Assembly (NCBI GenBank): GCA_910589115.1 | Contig: CAJUSB010000105.1 | Location: 1-11,179, forward strand | Source: an uncultured Clostridia bacterium | GTDB lineage: Bacteria > Bacillota > Clostridia > Oscillospirales > Butyricicoccaceae | Direction: 5' to 3' | Length of the DNA: 11,179 nt | Part shown: piece by piece, positions 6,301 to 9,775 of the stretch | Numbering within the stretch: the first letter of the stretch is position 1 | How the letters are laid out: each line of letters begins with the position of its first letter | Translations under genes and position numbers: made by a program | The notes under the pieces: generated by a model | What the model was told of the DNA's origin: nothing | Database searches by the model: none | What the model saw: the letters and a program-made list of their open reading frames with translations, nothing else

Positions 6301-8745
6301 TGTAGGCAGGTTGTATGTCCCGCCCACCGTGTGCTTCATGACCTTAGACGTTTTGTCATCATCAAACTTGCCGGGTGATGCATTCAAAGTAACATCGATT
6401 TCGTTTCCGGTCCAGTGGGCATACAGTGTGCGGGAGGTGGTGACCGGGTCCCCATCCTGCACCAGTGTACCGCCATCCTGTTCCGTAAACCAGCCGGTAA
6501 AGGTATATCCCGCCCGATTCGGCGTGGGCAGGTTTGCATAGGTCGGATTGGGATTCTTTTGATAATAGTAGCGCTGTGAGGATTTAATCCCGTAACCGCC
6601 GTTGCTGTCAAACGATATCACATGTGCAGCGCTTTGTTTCCAGCGGGCTTTCAGCGGGAGCACAGCATGTTCGTCTGAGTATGCCTCTGTAAAGATAGTA
6701 TCCTCTGTTATGAGCGTGCTCCCATTAAACCAGCCCACGAAATCAAAGTTTTCCCGGATGGGAACCGGCATCTCGCCGAATTTACCCAAATACTGTACTT
6801 GCTTATAATCATCAACGCCTTCCGGGAAAGTACCGCCTTCCGGCCAAAATACAACCTTGTACATGGCCCCTGTCCAATGGGCATAGATGGTTTGGCCCTC
6901 TTCAAATACCGTTGATTTGATTATCTTTTCGCCGCCCTCTGGCTCCGTGTACCAGCCGTCGAACGTAAACCCGTAACGGTACGGGTTAGGGAGCAGGAGC
7001 AGGCCATTGGACATAGTGTATCTCACCTTCTCACCGCGCAAAGTACCGCCGGCGGCCTCCAGAATGACTTTTTTGCCCCGTAAATAAATGATATCGTCTT
7101 TTGCTTCGGCAATCCGCCCTGTATGTGACGATTTAAACTTGTCCACAAATAACCCGATTCGATTCTGCGGAACACGCGCAATCGGGACCCAGTCATCAAT
7201 CAGATTGGTGGTGTGTACAACATATGGTGTCTTGGGAACGGGACAGTCTGCGTCTATTTCTATGATACAGCCACTCTCCAAAAAGATGTCGGTTTGCGCT
7301 TCGATTACCGGCGCGTCCAATAATTTCAGCGTGGCGCCCTCGTCAACACGGATGCCAATGCTGTAATCGTGATCGTTCGTCTCCGTGCGGATGGCAACGT
7401 CACGGTCTATGGTTAAAGTGCCGCTGTTCACCATCACGCCGGTCACTCTATTGTTGGTGGCGGCTGTAGTGTCGACCGTCAAGTTACTCAGTTTGAGCTT
7501 ACCCTCGCTGCCGCCATCGAAAGTGAGCCGCCGCTCGATCTTTTCCCCCGGCTTGACATCCAGCGTGCCGCCGGTAAGGGTAACCGAACCCTTGCCGTCC
7601 TTACCGTTCAGCATCATACTGGGCGACGTCCACTTATGGTTCCCCAGCTCGATGACGCCCGATCCCAGCGTTACCGCAGGGGTTTCCACGTCCTGGAGCA
7701 CATCCATTCTCTGGTCCGGCTCTTTGGCATAGGCGTCTATCGCGGCCCCGATGGTCTGATAAGGGGTCCCCAGCAAAATACTATTCGCCGGCCCGACACG
7801 CGCCGCTCTCGGCAGCGGGTTTATCAGCTGATCCTGTATGGAACCGCAGCTGATCTTCACCGCTGTATTCAGCGTATGATGATACGAACTCAGCAAGGAG
7901 CTGCTGCGCCCCACACCGGCATAATAGCCGAAATAGCTGGTCACCCACTTGTCCTCATCCGAATTGTTGGCATAGGTGACCGGCTGGTAATAAATCGCCG
8001 AGCCGCCGGACTTGTTATCCCAATACGCCCGCCTGCCCGCGGTAATGCCGTTGGGCTGTAGGGTCTTGCCGACGCTGTGGAGATCGGTGGCAATATTGGT
8101 ATCGCCCGTCATAAAGCTGACGTTCTTCATCGGGTCCGCAGCATAGGTCTCACCCAGATAAAACAGCTCTGTGTAATAGCCTGCCGTGCCATTGCTGTTC
8201 CGTTCGGCAGCCGTCCGGAAATCATACCGCACGGTACGCTTCGTGTTGGCAGGTACCAGCGTGGAAACCGCAATGGGCGTATAGATAATGTTGGAGTTGC
8301 GGTACTTCTCGGTCTCCTCCACACAGATGGAGACAGCACCGCCAATATGAGAGGTCACGCCCTTCCAGGCATCCGTTGTGCCGCCCATCGTTCTCAGCGA
8401 CATATTCCCCAGCCCGCCGGGGCGGAATTTGTCGCCCGCGACAATGAGCGCAGCCTTGCCCTTGCCGTCAAGGTCAGGCCCGTTATAGGAATACTGCGTC
8501 GCCCAGTCCCCAAGGCCGGTATGTATGACAAAGCCTTTCTGGTTGTCAAAATCAACACTGCTGTCGTTGCCAACGTTTACCAGGCTCTGCTTGATCCCCT
8601 CCGGCGTATCATAAGCAAAGCCGGCGGAAATCTGTATCCGTTCCGACGGGGAACCCCGTTCCTCCGGGGCCGCCCGTGCCGTGACCGGCAGCAGGCCGAA
8701 CACCATACAGATGCTCAACAACAGGCTCAACGCTCTCTTCTTCAT
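1..8745 (-). CDS. Giant secreted multidomain surface protein (InlB-type repeats, beta-solenoid modules, Ca-binding stalk), 3' end outside the window
   Basis: One open frame of 2,915 codons runs from the ATG at 8743-8745 to the left edge without a stop, and the frame was checked at several points along its length. The start follows a strong Shine-Dalgarno and opens a clear signal peptide (MKKR, hydrophobic core, ARA-A cleavage). Order of parts by residue: signal peptide 1-25; unknown region 26-315; beta-helix-like 316-545; nine InlB B-repeats 558-1244; solenoid modules A 1248-1636, B 1637-1903 and C 1904 to about 2120; EF-hand-like loop 2144-2155; CxxC-rich region 2212-2381; tenth GW...QW repeat ending at 2479; DxDGDG repeats; Ig-like domain 2686-2787; second DxDGDG array; Gly/Pro-rich tail. 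Proteins built this way are exported and usually bind host glycans, matrix or other cells, so an adhesin role is inferred, not shown. No catalytic motif was recognised. The wall anchor (SLH, LPxTG or other) would lie beyond position 1. The gene is divergent from the two-component system at 9039-11047, which probably controls it. Confidence 0.95.
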   Translation of the reverse strand, partial: MKKRALSLLLSICMVFGLLPVTARAAPEERGSPSERIQISAGFAYDTPEGIKQSLVNVGNDSSVDFDNQKGFVIHTGLGDWATQYSYNGPDLDGKGKAALIVAGDKFRPGGLGNMSLRTMGGTTDAWKGVTSHIGGAVSICVEETEKYRNSNIIYTPIAVSTLVPANTKRTVRYDFRTAAERNSNGTAGYYTELFYLGETYAADPMKNVSFMTGDTNIATDLHSVGKTLQPNGITAGRRAYWDNKSGGSAIYYQPVTYANNSDEDKWVTSYFGYYAGVGRSSSLLSSYHHTLNTAVKISCGSIQDQLINPLPRAARVGPANSILLGTPYQTIGAAIDAYAKEPDQRMDVLQDVETPAVTLGSGVIELGNHKWTSPSMMLNGKDGKGSVTLTGGTLDVKPGEKIERRLTFDGGSEGKLKLSNLTVDTTAATNNRVTGVMVNSGTLTIDRDVAIRTETNDHDYSIGIRVDEGATLKLLDAPVIEAQTDIFLESGCIIEIDADCPVPKTPYVVHTTNLIDDWVPIARVPQNRIGLFVDKFKSSHTGRIAEAKDDIIYLRGKKVILEAAGGTLRGEKVRYTMSNGLLLLPNPYRYGFTFDGWYTEPEGGEKIIKSTVFEEGQTIYAHWTGAMYKVVFWPEGGTFPEGVDDYKQVQYLGKFGEMPVPIRENFDFVGWFNGSTLITEDTIFTEAYSDEHAVLPLKARWKQSAAHVISFDSNGGYGIKSSQRYYYQKNPNPTYANLPTPNRAGYTFTGWFTEQDGGTLVQDGDPVTTSRTLYAHWTGNEIDVTLNASPGKFDDDKTSKVMKHTVGGTYNLPTPTCEGRQFTGWYSGSKRIKDGDTVTATSNHALTAKWGLKPCSVTFVPKGGTFTDGDTTSKTTTVYYEEAAERQAVTRPGYTLLGWTKTDGGKDYWNFSTDKVTEDMRLYADWDVLKYGVTLNAGAGTFADGEASKTLGDVSSFAQLFEADGTTTKSEYTPTREGYDFAGWYRGSVKVTSATAITGAASLAAKWTAKEFTLTLELAGGKLTEGEASQSVFYGQKLTRPVAVKPNSTLNGWKKADGTLWNFSSETVTGDLTLTAAWYNGVTLDADGGKFQNEDGTTTNTRPFQTEGQTYAELFDENGVKAEYTPVDRNGYTFDGWSTDGTAENKVTATTSLGSTTTLVPVWNPKEITVAFDTNGGNPLDPGTRTYHTGETYGKLPVPTRDAEGSNKYYYMGWYTEPTGGTLVTSTSTVEWNENGITLYARWETTHRHDDFSSSSAWDKTDTLPSTNSYYLTEDVTLSAVHRIPKSGFNLRICLNGHKITAEGSGAIEILNDNNIKLYDCQGTGEIVGNGKGTAISSGSDLFSNFEMYGGTIRGFATGISLPKGTFTMKGGTITGNEQGGVSARSVVMEGGEITGNGGETNTSGFGGVKVELRSNSNGDANFSMTGGKVTNNTAGGAASNIAGGVLICNAGFTMRGGEISGNRAIATNDTTRAVGGVNANGAGAQSKFVMSGGKITNNEARGGKNPVGGALGKRDQAEDSPYVEVYGTGYIYNNFAYPEQTSTDAVVSNLRINQYDMIGISSRYDGAKFGVAFDNNVIGKFTNDNNSGEDVKLAHPHFFPDIAGQYITTALFRYENYLEFVKTPPEDEEGSAKPHKHALCGEPTCTEVGHTEQTYEKSGDNYYLNANSNFQYLSVNSGETRNVCLNGYTVTTIEVKSGGTLNLCDCKGGGKAATITNEGTLNLYGGSVTTLNGTGTANLYGGSVSTARSSGTGAFLVDGATVNAMSFTGNTPIELKSGRVGSVQMNTGRNPNHKIKLTGAIVTGTITLTAPGQIDAAGLTGGPYTVTASSFPTTEGSTYALTSGWGNNTALADADPAGYFVQDSLNRYITTGTVNGVKEAVVAYTKDPDNPGGGTGSETAAHKHCSCGESLTVCKKHTEKAFSQITGTSFNGSDKYLTEDMQNLTVQSGYSNSAYLCLNGHKLGTLTVEGQVYICDCQGGGSVEKVVTKGYDSMVYLRSGSVTTMEVCAAYLYGGTVQDITVANGNSPYLYLEGAAVKGTITLGSGSKIYTDSKFTGGPYTVSLGVLTGEKSAVFTRDWSSSMKDKDPANYFISAVEGYAPAVDGATGEVLMQKQSTGTDPGGNTSGKVVIVLPDGSTVEVDPGTDGKISKEELEDAIRDKPIAPSPGQVLDKDDSGNHKWVDEEGNELSFPVDVPNGEEVVIYPQLKDCEHPNATRENEVEGTCNTQGTVDINCPDCTLITTENTGFAPHKPGADWKGGDDDNIHWKECTVCGAKADVEDHILIPQDGELQADCVKEGTQEFKCETCGRQGVELTIPALGHDFRIPHDDQNTDTHTFKCTRCDVVDTEREAHDFTANVEITKEPTIEADGILTTYCVCGASKTEPIPKLEIVDVPGSVTEGYEAAFDLNLPRAIDGLTAPGPQKAAAGDSITIPALTGTRLGYQFKGWQSDSDGQIYQPAASFTMPESPVIFSAQWERDRNGTELNPGDKLVLDDGTVIENKGGQPNTVIEVDRDGDGIPEIVITLPNGEDSVIVRPIEVPTDTDGDGENDIVIDKEIIEIPGGTQVEPNITPPGREPDPNNKDSTITVGPDGGTVDLDGEVTGGEGTTSKDKDGNEVTITDGKGTIDPDGDIDLPNGGKVETGEGEEIEIPKRVEDEEPGFVAPGEPPKHEAGGGDEKPSAAPVITQQPQSPGTLTEGQIPKDTTLTVGVKEPENGEITYQWYTDDPDDPTKRIPIPGANSPEYPIPEDLESGTHHYYCEVTNTEPDKAPTTVQTDEVSVIVKPKDAPGGEKVPLEPGERVEIDTDGDGKPDITVERDEDGDTVTIDKDGDGKPDVIITVPVPPEKGDVTVDKETGEVDVPPGSTIDPGGNRPEIELPDGGKVDPDNGGVTPEPGGSVVIPGGGSGGEDIT
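385..690 (-). other. Ig-like domain
   Basis: Residues 2686-2787. It starts APVITQQPQSPGTLTEGQ, has a central YQWY (Trp codon 568-570) and a late HHYYCEVTN (Cys codon 457-459), and ends VSVIVK. The QQP start, core Trp and YxC-V strand are the usual landmarks of bacterial Ig-like domains of about 90-100 residues. The partner Cys of a classical Ig disulfide is absent. It probably acts as a spacer or ligand-binding unit in the stalk. Confidence 0.65.
1084..1200 (-). repeat. First DxDGDG calcium-binding repeat pair (TSP3-like)
   Basis: The two acidic loops DRDGDGIPEI and DTDGDGENDI are 30 codons apart, joined by TLPNGEDSVIVRPIEVPT. The D-x-D-G-D-G-x-x-[DE] pattern is that of bacterial thrombospondin type 3-like repeats, which bind Ca2+ and stiffen stalks. 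The following sequence to about nt 700 is a low-complexity Gly/Asp/Pro/Glu linker with recurring LPNGGKV and DGGTVD phrases. Confidence 0.65.
1309..1500 (-). other. Tenth, separated InlB-like repeat
   Basis: Residues from about 2416 to 2479. The segment GDSITIPALTGTRLGYQFKGW, then an S/D-rich turn and FTMPESPVIFSAQW, keeps the GYxFxGW core and the closing W (codon 1309-1311). The ending follows the FTMP...V.F.AQW variant, unlike the nine upstream units. It sits between the CxxC region and the acidic stalk. Confidence 0.6.
1603..2112 (-). other. CxxC-rich zinc-ribbon-like repeat region
   Basis: Residues 2212-2381 carry the series CEHPN, CNTQG, CPDC, CTVCG, CVKEG, CETCG, CTRC and CVCG. They are interleaved with His-containing turns (FAPHKPG, NIHWKEC, VEDHIL, ALGHDF, EAHDF). 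The unit is about 45 residues: a lone Cys, a strand, a CxxC knuckle, then GH/AHD. This looks like a chain of four or more small zinc-ribbon-type domains, as seen in other clostridial surface proteins. Metal binding is inferred; disulfide pairing outside the cell is the alternative. Confidence 0.55.
2281..2316 (-). other. EF-hand-like calcium-binding loop
   Basis: Residues 2144-2155 read DPGTDGKISKEE. This matches the EF-hand loop at position 1 (Asp), 5 (Asp), 6 (Gly), 8 (Ile) and 12 (Glu), and is followed by a short helix-like LEDAIRD. Position 3 is Gly instead of Asp/Asn, so affinity may be reduced. Only one loop is seen, so this could be a lone EF-hand or half of a dockerin-like unit; a full dockerin with two loops is not present. 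Confidence 0.5.
2386..3036 (-). repeat. Solenoid module C, paralogue of module B
   Basis: Residues 1904 to about 2120. It begins HKHCSCGESLTVCKKHTE, then KYLTEDMQNLTV, the marker LCLNGHKLG (Cys codon 2869-2871) and VYICDCQGGG. The rungs VYLRSGSVTTM and AYLYGGTVQDI follow, then FTGGPYTVSLGVLTGEKSAV and KDPANYFISAVEGY. Its CLNG marker lies 819 nt (exactly 273 codons) from that of module B. The paired Cys in C-x-C and CxCG contexts could bind metal or form disulfides after export. The Thr/Gly-rich QKQSTGTDPGGN stretch ends the module. Confidence 0.75.
3037..3837 (-). repeat. Solenoid module B, paralogue of modules A and C
   Basis: Residues 1637-1903. It begins HKHALCGEPTC...HTEQ, then YYLNANSNFQYLSV, the marker VCLNGYTV (Cys codon 3688-3690) and LNLCDCKGGG. 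Rungs LNLYGGSVTTL and ANLYGGSVSTA follow, then a GGPYTV segment and DADPAGYFVQDSLNRYITTGTVN, ending in a GGGTGS linker. The same landmarks occur in the same order in module C, so the two arose by duplication within the gene and have since diverged. Confidence 0.75.
3838..5004 (-). repeat. Solenoid module A with MxGG[TEK][IV]xxN beta-helix rungs
   Basis: Residues 1248-1636. The module opens HRHDDF, continues with YYLTEDVTLS, then the marker ICLNGHKIT (CLNG Cys codon at 4861-4863) and LYDCQGTG. Between nt 4246 and 4707 come six rungs of one pattern: FEMYGGTIRG, FTMKGGTITGN, VVMEGGEITGN, FSMTGGKVTNN, FTMRGGEISGN and FVMSGGKITNN. Such evenly spaced rungs with Asn turns are characteristic of right-handed parallel beta-helix domains in bacterial surface and polymorphic outer proteins. 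The end (LAHPHFFPDIAGQY to the acidic TPPEDEEG linker) is more AT-rich and non-repetitive. The function is probably structural or ligand-binding; no catalytic residues were identified. Confidence 0.75.
5014..7074 (-). repeat. Array of nine InlB-type B-repeats (Listeria-Bacteroides repeat)
   Basis: Nine consecutive degenerate units of about 67-83 residues each end in a W codon, at nt 6874, 6640, 6412, 6193, 5965, 5722, 5509, 5254 and 5014 (lower coordinate of each). Each unit follows the family pattern: a V-x-F/L strand, GG or equivalent, a PxPxRxGYxFxGW core, then LYAxW or similar. Clear cores are GFTFDGWYTEPEGG in unit 1, GYTFTGWFTEQDGG in unit 3 and a GGTLV...LYARW end in unit 9. Units 4, 6 and 7 are weaker (GRQFTGW, GYDFAGW, STLNGW). 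These beta-grasp-like repeats are known as extended, adhesion-linked spacers in Listeria InlB and in many gut Firmicutes surface proteins. The copies differ at DNA level, so the array is old and not a recent amplification. Confidence 0.9.
7081..8670 (-). other. N-terminal region: unknown segment plus beta-helix-like segment
   Basis: Residues 26-555 of the giant protein. The first part (to about 315) begins IQISAGFAYDTPEGIKQ and is rich in Gly, Asn, Tyr and Thr; I do not recognise the family. It contains long stretches of likely beta structure (for example GFVIHTGLGDWATQYSY), which suggests a globular tip domain exposed beyond the repeats. From about 316 (GTPYQTIGAAIDAY) the sequence changes to short repeated strand-turn units such as GSVTLTGGTLDVK, GKLKLSNLTVD and GATLKLLDAPVIEA, typical of right-handed parallel beta-helices of the pectate-lyase fold. 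No lyase active-site pattern was seen. Confidence 0.55.
8671..8745 (-). other. Sec signal peptide of the giant surface protein
   Basis: Residues 1-25 show the three classic parts: a basic start (MKKR), a hydrophobic core (ALSLLLSICMVFGLLPV) and a small-residue end TARA before APEE. Signal peptidase I would cut after ARA (residue 25) or one residue later. There is no lipobox: the only Cys, at 13, sits mid-core. The protein should therefore be exported and not lipid-anchored at its N-terminus. Confidence 0.9.
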
Positions 8746-8750
8746 CGCAA

Positions 8751-8757
8751 CTCCCCC
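8751..8757 (-). promoter_or_regulatory. Ribosome binding site of the giant surface protein gene
   Basis: On the minus strand, AGGGGGAG precedes the ATG with 5 bases between GGAG and the start. It fixes the start at 8745. Its AGGGGG can also pair with CCCCCU in an upstream leader hairpin (nt 8812-8817 on the plus strand), a possible way to shut off translation. Confidence 0.8.
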
Positions 8758-8773
8758 TGTTTCCAAAGATGAA

Positions 8774-8803
8774 TTCTTGTACGCCATTTATGGCGTACAA
8801 GAA
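8774..8803 (-). repeat. Inverted repeat IR1 in the leader
   Basis: Perfect dyad: arm TTCTTGTACGCCA (8774-8786), 4-nt centre TTTA, and its exact complement TGGCGTACAAGAA (8791-8803). As RNA from the minus strand it gives a 13-bp stem with a UAAA loop, about 16 nt upstream of the Shine-Dalgarno. No U-run follows, so it is not an intrinsic terminator. It shares 8798-8803 with IR2, so the two cannot both form completely. Confidence 0.85.
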
Positions 8804-8823
8804 AGGGGGTACCCCCTTTCTTG
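8798..8823 (-). repeat. Palindrome IR2 in the leader
   Basis: A 26-nt perfect palindrome: CAAGAAAGGGGGT followed by its exact complement ACCCCCTTTCTTG. As RNA it could form an 11-bp GC-rich stem with a GUAC loop. As DNA it is a good dimeric-operator shape. Six bases overlap IR1. Confidence 0.85.
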
Positions 8824-8827
8824 AGAT

Positions 8828-8851
8828 GTTTGGCGCATATAAATGCCAAAC
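8828..8851 (-). repeat. Inverted repeat IR3 at the predicted 5' end of the leader
   Basis: Arms GTTTGGC (8828-8834) and GCCAAAC (8845-8851) flank 10 bases. It begins only a few bases after the predicted transcription start near 8854, so in RNA it would be a 5'-end hairpin (mRNA stabiliser), and in DNA a downstream operator. Confidence 0.65.
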
Positions 8852-8860
8852 TTTCCTATT

Positions 8861-8889
8861 AGTTTAAGGAAAACATCCCCAGGTTGCAA
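8861..8889 (-). promoter_or_regulatory. Predicted sigma-A promoter of the giant surface protein gene
   Basis: Read on the minus strand: -35 TTGCAA (8884-8889), 17-bp spacer, -10 TAAACT (8861-8866). Each box matches consensus at 4 of 6, so the promoter is weak and likely needs an activator. The start would fall near 8854, giving a leader of about 108 nt that holds all three inverted repeats. The -10 is bracketed by TTTCCT (8852-8857) and AGGAAA (8867-8872), a small inverted repeat. Confidence 0.5.
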
Positions 8890-8913
8890 TAGACTTCACT
8901 TATTCGACTGACT

Positions 8914-8949
8914 TTTCACTCAAATGGCAGGCTGTTTCGTTGAAATGGT
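8914..8949. promoter_or_regulatory. Predicted LytTR response-regulator binding site (direct repeat, 21-bp period)
   Basis: Two copies of TTTC-RYTS-AAATGG-YA start at 8914 and 8935, exactly 21 bp apart, with 12 of 16 positions identical. On the minus strand the cores read ACCATTTCA and GCCATTTGAG. Direct repeats of about 9 bp with 12-bp gaps are the known site format of LytTR regulators such as AgrA and ComE. The site sits in the intergenic region of a LytTR regulator gene. The right copy overlaps the -35 of the rightward promoter; the left copy lies about 30 bp upstream of the leftward -35. Confidence 0.55.
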
Positions 8950-8968
8950 ACCTGCATTATGTTAAAAT
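8940..8968 (+). promoter_or_regulatory. Predicted sigma-A promoter of the two-component operon
   Basis: -35 TTGAAA (8940-8945), 17-bp spacer, -10 TAAAAT (8963-8968), with TGT just before the -10 (extended -10). Each hexamer is 5 of 6 to consensus. The start would be near 8975, about 64 nt before the regulator's ATG. The -35 is inside the right copy of the 21-bp-period repeat, so the regulator could affect its own transcription. Confidence 0.7.
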
Positions 8969-9038
8969 AGTATGTGCAAAGCGTGGAATCGACCGCATCA
9001 CCGCCGCCTCAACAGGAAACGGAGTGTATCAGTAAAAA

Positions 9039-9773
9039 ATGAGAATTGCTGTCTGTGATGATGAAGAGCGCCAGCTGGCCTACATCACCGCCTACGCGGC
9101 GGAGTACATCAAAAAAGAACATCTGGATATCCGGATCAAGCCGTTTGCCAGCCCGCACGAACTGTTGGCGGACGAAGTCAAAAACGGCGGCAGCGCCATC
9201 TATCTGCTGGATATCGTGATGGACGGTATGAACGGGCTGGAGCTTGCCCGCCACATCCGGGAATATAATAAAAAGGCGCTGATCCTCTACCTCACCACCT
9301 CTCTGGAATGCTCGCTGGATGCGTTCTCCGTCCACGCCTTTTCCTACCTGGTGAAGCCCGTCAGCAAGGCGCGGCTGTTTGAGGAGCTGCACAACTGCTT
9401 TACCTACTGCCTGCCGCCCCAAAAAACAGAACCCGTTATCACCGTGAAAACAGCAGAGGGCTTTATACCGCTGCGGCTGGACCGGATCAACGCGGTCGAG
9501 TATTTTGATCACCGGCTGATCTACCATCTCGCGGACCATACCCGGATCGAGGGCCTTTCCTCCCGGGAACGGTTTGACGCGCAGGCTGCCGAGATCGCCG
9601 CGCTGGGCGCCTTTGCCAAGTGCGCCAGCTCCTATTTTGTAAACATGGAAAATATCCTTTCCGCTTCCCCCCGCAGTTTTCGGATGAAAAACGGCGAGGC
9701 TTTCCCTATTACCCGCAAATATGCGGCCGCAAAGGATATTTTCCTGAAATATAAATTCAAAGAAGGTGACTGA
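9039..9773 (+). CDS. LytTR-family (AgrA/LytR-type) response regulator
   Basis: A 244-residue cytoplasmic transcription regulator of usual family length. The receiver domain (1-120) has the acidic pair in CDDE (Asp7, Asp8), the phospho-acceptor Asp58 in YLLDIVMDGMNG, the switch Thr86/Thr87 in YLTTS and the conserved Lys106 in LVKP. A LytTR DNA-binding domain follows (about 132-240): VITVKTAEGFIPLRLDRI, VEYFDH, the SSYFVNMENI segment and the closing RMKNGEAFPITRKY. An in-frame TAA at 9033-9035 rules out an earlier start. The nearest Shine-Dalgarno, GGAG at 9021-9024, is 14 bases from the ATG, longer than usual, so initiation may be modest. It is followed after 2 bp by its partner kinase, and faces the giant surface protein gene, its most likely target. 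The exact target is inferred from position only. Confidence 0.95.
   Translation: MRIAVCDDEERQLAYITAYAAEYIKKEHLDIRIKPFASPHELLADEVKNGGSAIYLLDIVMDGMNGLELARHIREYNKKALILYLTTSLECSLDAFSVHAFSYLVKPVSKARLFEELHNCFTYCLPPQKTEPVITVKTAEGFIPLRLDRINAVEYFDHRLIYHLADHTRIEGLSSRERFDAQAAEIAALGAFAKCASSYFVNMENILSASPRSFRMKNGEAFPITRKYAAAKDIFLKYKFKEGD
9762..9769 (+). promoter_or_regulatory. Ribosome binding site that selects the TTG start of the kinase
   Basis: GAAGGTGA within the last codons of the regulator lies about 6 bases before TTG at 9776-9778. There is no ATG at suitable distance; the next in-frame ATG is residue 20, inside the first membrane segment. TTG is thus the supported start, with translation coupled to the regulator. 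Confidence 0.65.
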
Positions 9774-9775
9774 AA

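Noticed and set aside
4246..7074. Repeats interpreted as CRISPR or a DNA-level tandem array
   Set aside because: The repetition is at protein level within one frame, with divergent DNA and no uniform spacers.
8609..8800. Alternative minus-strand start at 8800 giving 63 codons
   Set aside because: It is in a different frame from the giant gene, starts inside IR1, and lacks a signal peptide and ribosome site; the ATG at 8745 has both.
8774..8823. Intrinsic terminator formed by the GC-rich palindromes
   Set aside because: No U-run follows the stems in either direction, and they lie upstream of a start codon between divergent genes.
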